Numbered from the stretch's first letter, positions 43,214 through 52,292 are shown. The stretch is 64,000 bases of DNA from Robiginitalea sp. (GCA_024638915.1 JAHEJJ010000002.1:62001-126000), one strand, 5' to 3'. Translations and numbers: made by a program. Notes: generated by a model from the letters alone, not told the origin.

Positions 43214-44272
43214 TTATCTGACGTCGGATTTTGTCGGCCCTGATTTTTTAAATTTCAGCACCTCAGACCTCCCCTTTTTAAATATTTTATTGCTTACCAC
43301 CTTGCCGCGTCTCCGTATTTTTTGCTCTTCAAATGGCAATGCATTTATCTCCTTACACGATTCGCTACAACAGTTTTCCATTTTTGCTGCGCAGGATTTG
43401 CACTGGATAAACAACAAGTGACAGGCCTCGTTGGCACAATTTACGTGAGTGTCACAGGCCTCGCCACACTGATGGCACTGAGCAATTATGTCTTCGGATA
43501 TCCGTTCGCCCCGCCTTTGATCGAAAACGAAATTCTTGCCCAAAAATTTGTTCTCTAATTCTTTCTGCCTGACTTGCCTGGTATATTCGATGATTCCTCC
43601 TTCAAGCTGAAATACCCGCTTAAATCCTTTGTGTTTATAATAGGCACTGGCTTTTTCACATCGAATTCCGCCGGTGCAATACATCACCAGGTTCTTGTCT
43701 TCTTTATGTTCTGCCAACTGCTCTTCAATGATTTCCAGAGAGTCCCTAAAAGTGTCTACATCTGGGGTGATGGCATTCTGAAAATGCCCGATCTCGCTTT
43801 CATAATGATTGCGCATGTCGACAACAACAGTGTCGGGATCTTCGATAATTGTGTTGAATTGTTCGGCATTGAGGTGAACCCCCCTATTGGTAACATCAAA
43901 ACTTGCATCGTTCAAACCGTCAGCAACTATCTTTTTTCTAACTTTTACTTTGAGCTTCAGAAAGGATTTGTTGTCTTGTTCAATGGCGATATTAAGACGT
44001 ACCCCTTCTAGGAAACTAATACTGTCTAGATGGTCCTTAAACGCATTGAAATTTTCTGAAGGAACGGATAATTGGGCATTGATGCCTTCGGAGGCGATAT
44101 AAATCCTTCCTAAGACATCCAAATGGTTCCAGTGAATAAAAAGGTAATCCCTTAAAAGCCGTGGGTTACCAATGTGTGCGTACTTATAGAAAGATATCGT
44201 AAGCCTGTCCTTACCGGCCTTATCGATAAGGGCTTCCCTTTCCTTAGCACTTAAAGTATTGTACAGTTGCAT
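43214..44272 (-). CDS. trhO: tRNA uridine(34) hydroxylase TrhO (rhodanese family)
   Basis: 352 residues. The N-terminal domain of about 100 residues is the acylphosphatase-like domain of TrhO/YceA. The rhodanese domain carries VVDMRNHYESEIGHF and the active Cys in MYCTGGIRCEKASAY near residue 190. A C-terminal Cys-rich zinc-binding part follows (CHQCGEACD, CANEACHL, CKSCAAKMENCC). TrhO hydroxylates U34 in tRNA with oxygen, a first step toward 5-methoxy or carboxymethoxy uridine. It lies alone on the minus strand, divergent from recA across a 300-base gap. Confidence 0.92.
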   Translation of the reverse strand: MQLYNTLSAKEREALIDKAGKDRLTISFYKYAHIGNPRLLRDYLFIHWNHLDVLGRIYIASEGINAQLSVPSENFNAFKDHLDSISFLEGVRLNIAIEQDNKSFLKLKVKVRKKIVADGLNDASFDVTNRGVHLNAEQFNTIIEDPDTVVVDMRNHYESEIGHFQNAITPDVDTFRDSLEIIEEQLAEHKEDKNLVMYCTGGIRCEKASAYYKHKGFKRVFQLEGGIIEYTRQVRQKELENKFLGKNFVFDQRRGERISEDIIAQCHQCGEACDTHVNCANEACHLLFIQCKSCAAKMENCCSESCKEINALPFEEQKIRRRGKVVSNKIFKKGRSEVLKFKKSGPTKSDVR

Positions 44273-44343
44273 GCTATACCAATGATTAAGTTTAAAGAAT
44301 AGTCCTCGGCAAAATTAGAGATAATTATCAGGTACACAATGAA

Positions 44344-44373
44344 AAAGAGCTTTGAAAGACTTCAAAGCTCTTT
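44344..44373 (-). terminator. Terminator in the trhO-recA gap
   Basis: A perfect 13-bp stem (44344-44356 with 44361-44373) with a 4-base loop is followed on the minus strand by a T run. It lies 26 bases after the stop of the short frame at 44399-44503 and ahead of trhO, so it probably ends a short minus-strand transcript. Confidence 0.75.
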
Positions 44374-44398
44374 ATAGGCCATACCGTTATCTTCTTTT

Positions 44399-44503
44399 TC
44401 ATAGATACACTAATGAGGTATTGGCCACAGCTGCATTAGCTGTTTTATCCTTGAATTTATCGGTGTAGAATGAACGCTTTTTATTATGATACTCAGGAGC
44501 CAA
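44399..44503 (-). CDS. Short basic frame (34 residues), small gene or remnant
   Basis: A TTG at 44503-44501 opens a frame ending at TGA 44401-44399. The product is basic and polar (APEYHNKKRSFYTDKFKDK, then ANAAVANTSLVYL). The amino acid pattern looks protein-like, but there is no ATG, an in-frame TAA lies four codons upstream, and only a poor -7-like box is present. The strong terminator right behind it supports a transcript. It could be a small gene with a TTG start or the last piece of a decayed gene. Confidence 0.3.
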   Translation of the reverse strand: MAPEYHNKKRSFYTDKFKDKTANAAVANTSLVYL

Positions 44504-44520
44504 AAAGGTTGCTTACTGCA

Positions 44521-44550
44521 TTGTTATATCCAAAATGAATGGTAATTTAG
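44521..44550 (+). promoter_or_regulatory. Candidate recA promoter
   Basis: TTG (44521-44523) and TAATTTAG (44543-44550) are 19 bases apart, fitting the Bacteroidota pattern with one mismatch in the -7 box. The recA ATG lies 23 bases downstream. No LexA-type palindrome was recognised. Confidence 0.4.
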
Positions 44551-44573
44551 CTCTCCTATCAAAAAAACTGTAA

Positions 44574-45578
44574 ATGAGCGAGAAAGAAGCAAAATTAAAG
44601 GCGTTAAAACTCACCCTTGATAAACTTGACAAGACTTACGGTAAAGGAGCCGTTATGAAGATGGGTGATCATGTGATTGAAGACGTGGAAGTGATCCCTT
44701 CCGGTTCCATTGGCCTTGATCTGGCAATGGGTGTCGGGGGTTATCCAAGGGGTCGCGTCATCGAGATTTACGGCCCGGAGTCCTCCGGTAAGACGACCCT
44801 TACTCTGCATGCCATAGCAGAAGCTCAGAAAAATGGAGGTATTGCGGCATTTATCGATGCAGAACACGCTTTTGATCGGTTCTACGCCAAAAATTTAGGT
44901 ATCGACATCGATAATCTTATCATTTCGCAGCCCGATCATGGTGAGCAGGCCCTCGAAATTGCCGATAATCTCATTCGCTCTGGTGCCATAGATATCGTCA
45001 TTATCGATTCCGTGGCGGCGCTGACCCCAAAAAGCGAAATCGAGGGTGAAATGGGAGATTCTAAAATGGGGCTGCATGCGCGCCTGATGTCACAGGCTCT
45101 TAGGAAGCTTACCGCTTCGATCAGCAAGACCCGCTGTACGGTCGTTTTTATCAACCAGCTTCGTGAAAAGATCGGCGTAATGTTCGGAAATCCCGAAACC
45201 ACTACCGGAGGGAATGCCCTGAAATTTTATGCCTCTGTTCGCCTCGATATCAGAAGATCTACCCAAATAAAGGATACAGACGGCAGGGTCCTGGGCAACA
45301 AGACCCGCGTAAAAGTGGTTAAGAACAAGGTGGCTCCGCCATTCAAAACCGCAGAATTCGACATTATGTATGGAGAAGGAATCTCTAAAGTAGGTGAGAT
45401 TCTCGACCTTGGAGTGGATTATGAGATCATCAAGAAAAGTGGCTCCTGGTTCAGCTACGGAGACACAAAACTTGGCCAGGGCCGTGATGCTGTTAAGGCT
45501 CTAATCAGCGATAACCCGGAACTCCTTGAGGAACTCGAGGAAAAGATCAAGGAAGCTATACAGACTGTGAAGGCATAG
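44574..45578 (+). CDS. recA: Recombinase RecA
   Basis: 334 residues. It has Walker [10 protein letters not shown] near residue 66, Walker [10 protein letters not shown], the L2 loop region [32 protein letters not shown], and the short acidic C-terminal helix. It forms filaments on single-stranded DNA for strand exchange and for self-cleavage of SOS repressors. It stands alone on the plus strand after the gap shared with trhO. The dprA gene 5 kb downstream encodes its natural-transformation loader, but the two are not linked as an operon. Confidence 0.97.
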   Translation: MSEKEAKLKALKLTLDKLDKTYGKGAVMKMGDHVIEDVEVIPSGSIGLDLAMGVGGYPRGRVIEIYGPESSGKTTLTLHAIAEAQKNGGIAAFIDAEHAFDRFYAKNLGIDIDNLIISQPDHGEQALEIADNLIRSGAIDIVIIDSVAALTPKSEIEGEMGDSKMGLHARLMSQALRKLTASISKTRCTVVFINQLREKIGVMFGNPETTTGGNALKFYASVRLDIRRSTQIKDTDGRVLGNKTRVKVVKNKVAPPFKTAEFDIMYGEGISKVGEILDLGVDYEIIKKSGSWFSYGDTKLGQGRDAVKALISDNPELLEELEEKIKEAIQTVKA

Positions 45579-45670
45579 TCTAAAAAAGCTTCTATATTTT
45601 TAAAGTGCGTTTTCTAAGCAACCTTTAGCCCTGGTTTTCATCTTTTTGTTAATGATATTGCGTGATGATC

Positions 45671-46087
45671 ATGAAGAAAACGTTCTTACTCATACTCTGC
45701 TGTGTCGCCATTTCTATTACTTCATGCAGCCTTAATGACGACAATGTAAAATTTCATTTTGTTCCATTGCAGATCGTAGATGCAGAGTTTCCGGATTCAT
45801 TCACCCTGAACGAAACTTACAATATCAAGATTACCTATATCGTACCCAACAATTGTATAGCATTTGAAGGATTCGATATCAGTAATATTGATGTTACCAG
45901 CAGGAACATTGTGGCTATAGGCTCTGAACGTGAAAATGAGAATTGCAATCTCATCGCGGTTGAAGCCGAAAATTCATTCGATTTTACTTGTTTGTATGAA
46001 GGCACGTACTACTTCAGAATGTGGTCTGGAGAAGACGAAAACGGAGAGCAGCAATATATTGAATTGGAGGTTCCTGTAGTTCCTTAG
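45671..46087 (+). CDS. Small exported lipoprotein, unknown
   Basis: 138 residues from ATG 45671. GTG 45662 and ATG 45665 are in frame and would only add three or two residues. The signal peptide ends ISITSC with the following SLNDD typical of Bacteroidota lipoproteins. The body of about 115 residues looks like one immunoglobulin-like beta-sandwich (strand-turn pattern, PDSFTLNETYNIKITYI, closing YIELEVPVVP) with paired cysteines in NNCIAFEG and NENCNLI and a third in DFTCLY. It lies 37 bases before the ECF sigma gene on the same strand and may be part of that unit. The function is unknown. Confidence 0.6.
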   Translation: MKKTFLLILCCVAISITSCSLNDDNVKFHFVPLQIVDAEFPDSFTLNETYNIKITYIVPNNCIAFEGFDISNIDVTSRNIVAIGSERENENCNLIAVEAENSFDFTCLYEGTYYFRMWSGEDENGEQQYIELEVPVVP

Positions 46088-46123
46088 TCAGCCATCAGGA
46101 CCGATTATATTCTAACCAACATT

Positions 46124-46657
46124 TTGAGTAGCATAGAGGAACTCATATCAGGTTGTAAGAAGGGAGACAGGAGATCCCAGGAACAATTGTACAAGCAATA
46201 TGCAGGTAAATTGTTCGGCGTCTGTCTGAAATACTCGCGCAATAAGGTGGAAGCAGAAGATAGTCTTCACGATAGTTTCATGACTATCTATGATAAAATT
46301 GGGCAGTATAAATCTAAAGGGTCATTCGAAGGCTGGATGAAAAGGATTGCGATCAATACGGTACTGCAGAAATACCGCAAAGAACAACACCTAAAAGTGG
46401 TGAGTGAAAATCTCATGGAGGAGATCGAACGGGAAGAATTGTACCACGATATCAGCCTTCAGACACTCTTGAGATATATACAGGAATTACCCAATAAGTA
46501 CAGGCTGACCTTTAATATGTATGTGCTGGATGGATATTCCCATAAAGAGATCAGCGAAACTTTGGGGACATCGTTGGGCACATCAAAATCTAATCTGGCA
46601 AGAGCGAGGATGATATTGAGAGAGAAGATTAAAAAGCAAAATATCAACATAGCCTAA
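46124..46657 (+). CDS. RNA polymerase sigma factor, ECF type
   Basis: 177 residues. The only reasonable start is TTG 46124, since no ATG or GTG precedes the sigma-2 region. Sigma region 2 covers residues about 15-85 (EQLYKQYAGKLFGVCLKY, then DSLHDSFMTIYDKIGQYK, GSFEGWMKRIAINTVLQKYRK). Region 4 lies at about 115-170 (LPNKYRLTFNMYVLDGYSHKEISETLGTSLGTSKSNLARAR). It directs polymerase to a stress or envelope regulon. The next gene starts 9 bases after its stop and encodes a membrane protein with a matching cytoplasmic head, probably its regulator. Confidence 0.9.
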   Translation: MSSIEELISGCKKGDRRSQEQLYKQYAGKLFGVCLKYSRNKVEAEDSLHDSFMTIYDKIGQYKSKGSFEGWMKRIAINTVLQKYRKEQHLKVVSENLMEEIEREELYHDISLQTLLRYIQELPNKYRLTFNMYVLDGYSHKEISETLGTSLGTSKSNLARARMILREKIKKQNINIA

Positions 46658-46666
46658 TACCACAGA

Positions 46667-48169
46667 ATGAACAAAAAGGATATAGACAAATTGTTTCAGG
46701 ACAAACTGGGGGATTTCCATGAGATACCGGATGAAAAGGTATGGAAGTCCATAGAGCAGTCTCTGGATCAACGAAAAAAATCGAGAAGAATTATCCCGAT
46801 TTGGTGGAAACTGGGTGGCGTGGCTGCATTGCTTATGCTCGCCCTTCTGGTATGGAATCCTTTTTCCAGCCCGGAGCCTGTTAGTCCTACTATTACTGAT
46901 ATTGAAAAAACAATGCCAGAAAATCCATCACCAAAGAAGGGCAAATCTAAGCCGGAATTGGAAATTCCTGCCTCTGAGATCAGCTTCACCGATGAGAATG
47001 CAGTTCCCAGTACGGAGACAAAGAGGACACAGAATGAATCGGTTACCAATAATGTTAAGGTCGCTTCCGGGGATGCGTCAAAATCAACCACCCGGCCATC
47101 GGTATCTGCTTCTGAGGAGCTAGGCGGCTTAAATGATCCTGTGGTTGATAATACCACGACCACTGAATTTGTCGATACAGGCAAAGCCGATGATCGATCG
47201 GAGAAAGAAGTCACACAAGCCGAGCCAACCCAGGAATTATTCGAGGAAATTACTGACCGAAACAATGCTGTAGCTGATAGAGAAACGGAACCAACTGAGG
47301 CGGAGAAAAATCCCGCTGCCATGGCAACCCAGACGGAAATAGCCGAGCAAGTCATGGACAAGGAGATCCCTGAAGAATCGGGGAAAAAATCCATTTTCGA
47401 TGAAATTAACCAGGAAGAAGATCCACTGGTAGAATCATCGGGTCCTAAATGGTCCGTCGGGCCCAGCATCGCACCGGTTTATTTCAACTCTTTTGGGGAT
47501 GGATCGCCCATTCACTCCAATTTTGCTTCTAATTCCAAGTCGGGTAACGTTAATCTGAGCTATGGGGTAGCGGTGAGCTATGATGTATCTAAGAAACTAA
47601 GCCTCCGTTCCGGTGTGCATAAGGTCGATTACGGCTATAATACAAATGATATTACATTTTCCTCTTCTCTTGTTGCATCGACCAGTGCAGAGATAACCAA
47701 TATAAACTACAACAGCAATTCAAGAAATCTCGTGGTTGAAAGTAATTCGGCACGAACACCTGCTCAGGATTTTGCGCTCAATGATATCGTGGCGCAAAGT
47801 CCCTCCAGAAATGGCAGAATGGTTCAGGAAATTGGATATCTGGAAGTACCTCTGGAGCTTAACTATGCCTTACTGGACCGTAAGCTTGGCATCAATCTCA
47901 TCGGGGGATTCAGTTCGCTTTTCCTGGTCAATAATGCTGTCACCCTCGAATCTTCGGGTTCATCCACAGAAATGGGAGAAGCCAATAATTTAAACGATCT
48001 TAATTTTAGTACCAATGTTGGACTGGGAATCAACTACAGGCTTAATGACAAAATGAAAGTTCACCTCGAACCGATGTTTAAATATCAAATGAATATGTTC
48101 TCGGAGGTTGAAGGTGATTTTCAACCCTATTCCCTTGGTGTATATACCGGAATGAGTTTTAAATTTTAG
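46667..48169 (+). CDS. Trans-envelope sigma regulator-like protein with C-terminal outer-membrane beta-barrel
   Basis: 500 residues. Residues 1-42 are a charged cytoplasmic head (KKDIDKLFQDKLGDF, VWKSIEQSLDQRKK), a pattern seen downstream of ECF sigma genes. One membrane helix (about 43-65) follows. Residues 66-265 are acidic, low-complexity and probably disordered (E, T, P, S rich), long enough to cross the periplasm. Residues about 266-500 are a beta-barrel of alternating amphipathic strands ending in SFKF, the outer-membrane C-terminal signature. The order fits a protein fixed in both membranes and touching the sigma factor. It lies 9 bases after the sigma gene. A long antisense frame over the low-complexity part is not real. 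Confidence 0.65.
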   Translation: MNKKDIDKLFQDKLGDFHEIPDEKVWKSIEQSLDQRKKSRRIIPIWWKLGGVAALLMLALLVWNPFSSPEPVSPTITDIEKTMPENPSPKKGKSKPELEIPASEISFTDENAVPSTETKRTQNESVTNNVKVASGDASKSTTRPSVSASEELGGLNDPVVDNTTTTEFVDTGKADDRSEKEVTQAEPTQELFEEITDRNNAVADRETEPTEAEKNPAAMATQTEIAEQVMDKEIPEESGKKSIFDEINQEEDPLVESSGPKWSVGPSIAPVYFNSFGDGSPIHSNFASNSKSGNVNLSYGVAVSYDVSKKLSLRSGVHKVDYGYNTNDITFSSSLVASTSAEITNINYNSNSRNLVVESNSARTPAQDFALNDIVAQSPSRNGRMVQEIGYLEVPLELNYALLDRKLGINLIGGFSSLFLVNNAVTLESSGSSTEMGEANNLNDLNFSTNVGLGINYRLNDKMKVHLEPMFKYQMNMFSEVEGDFQPYSLGVYTGMSFKF

Positions 48170-48241
48170 TGTGAAAGAGAAGATAATGTTCAATAACGAT
48201 GTTGGTTAGATCAGTTATAGCTTTAGCGCGATAACTATCAG

Positions 48242-48274
48242 AACACCCCGCAGCCACAAAGCGGGGTGTTTTTG
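48242..48274. terminator. Bidirectional terminator between barrel gene and plsC
   Basis: A 10-bp stem AACACCCCGC/GCGGGGTGTT (48242-48251 with 48261-48270) with a 9-base loop is followed by a T run on the plus strand. It separates the two convergent genes. Confidence 0.88.
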
Positions 48275-48295
48275 TTTATTTACATTTATTACCCA

Positions 48296-49045
48296 TCAGG
48301 TAGAACCAGTGGTGGCAAGCAACTCGTTCAATATGACATTCCTGACGGCTTCTCTGAGTTCAGATTTTTGGCCTTCCTGTAATTGATCGGTTTGAAAAAA
48401 TCGATGAATCTTAGCTTTCAATGGCCCCGGACTACCTGCAAAAAAAGTAAATGGAAATCTACGCTTATTGTCGTGGAAAGTGATTGGGACCACTGGTATG
48501 TTGTGTGCAATCGCCATTTTAAAGGCTCCATCTTTAAACTGATCCAGAATTACGCTTTCGTCGGGTACTCCAGCTTCTGGAAAAATGCAGATACTCAGGC
48601 CGTTGTTAAGCCGCTTTTGCGCCCTGATATAAACGGCGGTACGGCTTCTACTATCCTCGCGGTCGACCATAATGCATGCCCGTTTATAAAAAAATCCAAA
48701 GACAGGGATCTTAACCAGTTCTTTTTTTCCCACAAATACAAATGGATTCTTGCTAGCTCTCAGCATCAGCATGATATCGAGCATGCTGGTATGATTGGCC
48801 ACCAGCATATAGCTCTTGCCCCGCATCATTTTTTCTTCCCGGATAATTCGTGGAGGGCATCCCATGCCATATAAGATCACATTGGCCCAGATATTCCTGG
48901 CCAGCCAGAAGAATTCACTGTATGTCTTCTCTGAAAGGGTAAAAGCGACCAACAGCGGTAAAAATAAAAATATAGGGATCGCGACCAGAACATAAAACCA
49001 AATACGATATAGGGATTGTCCTATTTTGAGCAGAGAGGCAGGCAT
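48296..49045 (-). CDS. plsC: 1-acyl-sn-glycerol-3-phosphate acyltransferase
   Basis: 249 residues with an N-terminal membrane helix (about 16-37). The acyltransferase block I is NHTSMLD (H-x4-D), block III is FPEAGVPDES, and the PITFHDN region is block IV. It adds the second acyl chain to lysophosphatidic acid in phospholipid synthesis at the inner membrane. The 5' end of the gene overlaps the leader region of the divergent trpS gene, and its start at 49045 is only 73 bases from the trpS ATG. Confidence 0.92.
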   Translation of the reverse strand: MPASLLKIGQSLYRIWFYVLVAIPIFLFLPLLVAFTLSEKTYSEFFWLARNIWANVILYGMGCPPRIIREEKMMRGKSYMLVANHTSMLDIMLMLRASKNPFVFVGKKELVKIPVFGFFYKRACIMVDREDSRSRTAVYIRAQKRLNNGLSICIFPEAGVPDESVILDQFKDGAFKMAIAHNIPVVPITFHDNKRRFPFTFFAGSPGPLKAKIHRFFQTDQLQEGQKSELREAVRNVILNELLATTGST

Positions 49046-49088
49046 AAATTCAAAAGTAACAATTTTAGTAGGGTTCTGGGATTTCTTT

Positions 49089-49096
49089 TACTTTTG
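49089..49096 (+). promoter_or_regulatory. -7 box of trpS promoter
   Basis: TACTTTTG is an exact TAnnTTTG match 22 bases before the trpS ATG at 49118. It supports this ATG rather than an earlier in-frame start at 49016. Confidence 0.5.
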
Positions 49097-49117
49097 TCAT
49101 TCCGAGAAAATTTGGGT

Positions 49118-50086
49118 ATGAAAAGAATCCTTACCGGCATACAAAGTACAGGGACTCCTCATTTGGGTAATATTCTGGGCGCTATAATTCCCGCAATCGA
49201 AATGGCACAAAAGAAACAGACAGAGTCTTTTCTTTTTATTGCCGATATGCATTCACTGACTCAGATCAAGGATGGAATCAGCTTGCGAGACAATACGTAT
49301 GCCACTGCGGCCGCCTGGCTTGCTTTTGGGCTTGACGCGGAAAAAACAGTTTTCTACAGGCAAAGCGACGTTCCACAGGTAACCGAACTGGCCTGGTACC
49401 TGAGTTGTTTCTTCCCTTACCAGCGCCTTACCCTGGCGCATTCATTTAAGGATAAAGCAAATCGCCTTGAAGATGTCAATGCTGGCCTCTTTACCTATCC
49501 GATGTTAATGGCTGCCGATATTCTTTTGTATGATGCTGAGATAGTACCGGTGGGCAAGGATCAGCTACAACACCTGGAAATGACCAGGGATGTTGTCTCA
49601 AGGTTTCATGCGCAGATGGGTGAGACCTTTGTGCTCCCGGAAGCTCAGGTACAGGAGGATACGCAGATCGTACCCGGAGTAGATGGGGAAAAAATGAGCA
49701 AAAGCAAGAACAATACCATCGATATATTTTTACCCGAAAAAAAGCTTCGTAAGCAGATCATGGGTATTGTTACCGACAGCACGCCGCTGGAAGAACCCAA
49801 GGACCCTGATTCGGATAATGTCTTTGCTTTGTACCGACTTCTCGCTTCTAATGAACAAATCAGCGCGATGCGCAAAAATTATACAGGGGGCAATTATGGG
49901 TACGGGCATGCCAAACAAGAGCTGTACGAATTAATCCTCGAAAGATTCGGACCTATGCGGGAAAAGTTCAGCCACTATATCGAGCATCCTGAAGAACTGG
50001 ATGAAATCCTTAAACAAGGAGCCACCAAAGCCCATCTGGTTGCAGAAGATGTGCTCGCCAGGGTTCGCTCAAGGTTGGGATATTGA
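49118..50086 (+). CDS. trpS: Tryptophanyl-tRNA synthetase
   Basis: 322 residues from ATG 49118. Frames opening upstream (49016) add 34 residues without similarity. The class I HIGH motif is in GTPHLGNILGA near residue 12, and KMSKS is in GEKMSKSKNN near residue 195. The compact length is typical of bacterial TrpRS. It charges tRNA-Trp in the cytoplasm. It is divergent from plsC and convergent with dprA, with 21 bases between the stops. Confidence 0.96.
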   Translation: MKRILTGIQSTGTPHLGNILGAIIPAIEMAQKKQTESFLFIADMHSLTQIKDGISLRDNTYATAAAWLAFGLDAEKTVFYRQSDVPQVTELAWYLSCFFPYQRLTLAHSFKDKANRLEDVNAGLFTYPMLMAADILLYDAEIVPVGKDQLQHLEMTRDVVSRFHAQMGETFVLPEAQVQEDTQIVPGVDGEKMSKSKNNTIDIFLPEKKLRKQIMGIVTDSTPLEEPKDPDSDNVFALYRLLASNEQISAMRKNYTGGNYGYGHAKQELYELILERFGPMREKFSHYIEHPEELDEILKQGATKAHLVAEDVLARVRSRLGY

Positions 50087-50107
50087 ACCCGCTGCAGTTT
50101 ATGTTGG

Positions 50108-51211
50108 TTATACCGCCTCGAATACCTTGCCCGGGAGACAACGGACGACCCCTTTCATTTCCATCTCCAATAGGGTAGAGGAAACCTTAAAAATGGGTAT
50201 ATCACAATTCACAGCAATCGTATCGAGTTGTTGTTTGCCATCCTGAAGGAGGAATTGATAAATAGTTTTTTCAGATTCTCGCAATTCTACAAACAGGCGT
50301 TTTTGTACCGCTCTCTTCTTCTCAGGTTCTGGAGTCCAATTCAGCAAATAGACCAGGTCGGCAGCCGAGGTTATCAAATGTGCATTTTGCTGTTTTATAA
50401 GGTTGTTACAGCCTGCACTGTAAAAGTCATCGGGCCTGCCAGGAACAGCAAATACGTCACGGTTATAACCGGCAGCAAGGTCGGCTGTAACCAAACTTCC
50501 CCCTTTTTCAGCTGATTCTACCACAACGGTGGCCTGACTTATCCCGGCAATAATCCTGTTTCTCCTGAGAAAGTTTTCACGTTCCGGCCGGCTGGTACTC
50601 CAGAATTCGGAAAAAAAGCCCCCATTTTCCATTACCGGTGACATATAACGCGCATGAGTCCTGGGATATATTTGATTGAGACCATGAGCAAGACAGCCGA
50701 TGGTCTGTAAGCCGTGTTCTATTGCTGATTTTTGTACACAGATATCGACCCCCAGGGCAAAACCGCTGACAATTATCGGATTTAGTACTGCAATATCTTC
50801 GATAAATTGTTCACAGAAGGATCTTCCACGCTCGGTCATATTCCGGGTTCCAACTACCGAAAGGATCTTTTGCTGTTGAAGTCTTATCCTTCCTTTGGCA
50901 AAGAGCAAAATAGGTCCGTCGGGGCAATGATTGAGATATTCGGGAAAGTCGGGTTCCGTAGAGAGCAACATTCGGATATCATTGCCTTTTACATAATTGT
51001 ACTCTTCAAGGGCAGCATCGAGATATCTGGAATCGAATAGGCCTCTTAGTGTGTACTCCCCTACTCCTTCTATCCTGAGCAATGCTTTCTTTTTATCGCT
51101 AAAAACTGCAGATGGACTACCACAATGGGCGAGTAGCTTTCTAGCGGTAATATTCCCTATATGTGGGACATTCTGGAGCCTTAAGGCCGCAATATGTTCA
51201 TTATTAGACAT
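50108..51211 (-). CDS. dprA: DNA-processing protein DprA
   Basis: 367 residues. An N-terminal SAM-like helix-hairpin part (ARKLLAHCGSPSAVF) is followed by the DprA Rossmann-like core with VGTRNMTERG, VSGFALGVD, GCLAHGLNQIYP, RRNRIIAGIS and the KGGSLVTADLA region. The C terminus has a winged-helix-like end (IFKVSSTLLEMEMKGVV). DprA protects incoming single-stranded DNA and loads RecA during natural transformation. It stands alone, so competence genes must be elsewhere. Confidence 0.93.
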   Translation of the reverse strand: MSNNEHIAALRLQNVPHIGNITARKLLAHCGSPSAVFSDKKKALLRIEGVGEYTLRGLFDSRYLDAALEEYNYVKGNDIRMLLSTEPDFPEYLNHCPDGPILLFAKGRIRLQQQKILSVVGTRNMTERGRSFCEQFIEDIAVLNPIIVSGFALGVDICVQKSAIEHGLQTIGCLAHGLNQIYPRTHARYMSPVMENGGFFSEFWSTSRPERENFLRRNRIIAGISQATVVVESAEKGGSLVTADLAAGYNRDVFAVPGRPDDFYSAGCNNLIKQQNAHLITSAADLVYLLNWTPEPEKKRAVQKRLFVELRESEKTIYQFLLQDGKQQLDTIAVNCDIPIFKVSSTLLEMEMKGVVRCLPGKVFEAV

Positions 51212-51317
51212 TTATGTTAAAACATTGCTTACTCTACAAATTACACAATATTTTATGTTAATAAAAAGTTATATAGCATGGTTTGAGGGGCCATTAATTT
51301 TTTTGATCTTTGTAAAA

Positions 51318-52262
51318 ATGGGAACAATCGGGTACATAGAAGAACTTCTGTATCGCTATAACTGCGTGGTCGTGCCCGAATTTGGAGCTTTTCTCACTCA
51401 GAATAAACCCGCTCATATCCACAGACCGACAAATACTATTTTCCCGCCTGCCAAACTTATTTCGTTTAACGAACAATTATCTTCTAACGATGGGCTGTTG
51501 GTTTCCTATATGGCCAATGCAGAAGGAGTCTCATACGAAGACATGTTGAAAAATGTATTGGAAGAATCCAAACATTGGAAACAACAATTGAAAAAAGGCG
51601 AAAGATTGGGGCTGGATAATATTGGTGAATTATGGCTTAACCGGGAGGGGAAAATTCAATTTCAGCCGACCAAAAAAATCAATTTTCTCACTTCATCATT
51701 CGGTTTAAGTTCTATCATTTCCTCATCTGTAATCCGCGAGATACTGAAGGAGGAGGTAGTGGAGTTAGAAGAGAAAATACCATTTATCATTACCCCGGAG
51801 GAACGCAGTAAAGGTTCTTACCGAGAAGTTTTGAAATATGCAGCTGTAGTACTACTGGCCATTTCCTCGGGCTTTACCGGCTTTAAGGTATATAATGAGA
51901 CTTTGTCTAACCAGCAAATGGTCTATCAGCAGGCCCAGGAAATCGTATCTAAAAATATTCAGGAAGCAACATTCTTTAATTCCAAACCATTTGAGTTACC
52001 TGTGCTTTCTATCGATGTCAATAAAAGGGAAGTCGGGCGGCACCATATCATCGCAGGTGCATTTAGGGTGCGAGAAAACGCCGATAAAAAAGTGCGTCAA
52101 CTCAGAAAAAAAGGCTTCCAGGCCGAATACCTTGGAAAAAACAAATACGGTTTGCATCATGTTGCTTATGGTAGCTATCAGGATCCCAAAGAAGCGCTCA
52201 AATTCCTGAAAAAAATCAGGCAGACCGATTCAGCCGATGCATGGTTGCTCTCCAGAAAGTAA
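51318..52262 (+). CDS. HU-like (CCDC81-type) and SPOR domain membrane protein
   Basis: 314 residues from ATG 51318. Residues 1-120 form the HU-CCDC81-type pair described in Bacteroidota (IEELLYRYNCVVVPEFGAFL, later LGLDNIGELWL). A membrane helix spans about 171-190 (VLKYAAVVLLAISSG). The C-terminal SPOR domain (about 235-314) has GAFRVRENADKKVRQLRKKGFQ and a final SDAWLL. The order places the HU-like part in the cytoplasm and SPOR, which binds denuded septal peptidoglycan, outside. It may link division-site wall to a cytoplasmic partner. The next gene overlaps its 3' region through a promoter inside the short gap. Confidence 0.82.
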   Translation: MGTIGYIEELLYRYNCVVVPEFGAFLTQNKPAHIHRPTNTIFPPAKLISFNEQLSSNDGLLVSYMANAEGVSYEDMLKNVLEESKHWKQQLKKGERLGLDNIGELWLNREGKIQFQPTKKINFLTSSFGLSSIISSSVIREILKEEVVELEEKIPFIITPEERSKGSYREVLKYAAVVLLAISSGFTGFKVYNETLSNQQMVYQQAQEIVSKNIQEATFFNSKPFELPVLSIDVNKREVGRHHIIAGAFRVRENADKKVRQLRKKGFQAEYLGKNKYGLHHVAYGSYQDPKEALKFLKKIRQTDSADAWLLSRK

Positions 52263-52292
52263 AAAACACCTTTCTCTTAATCCGCTAAGCCA

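Noticed and set aside
46768-47469. 233-codon minus-strand frame rich in Ser and Val
   Set aside because: It lies antisense to the low-complexity acidic part of the barrel protein gene; the codon bias of that region keeps the opposite strand open.
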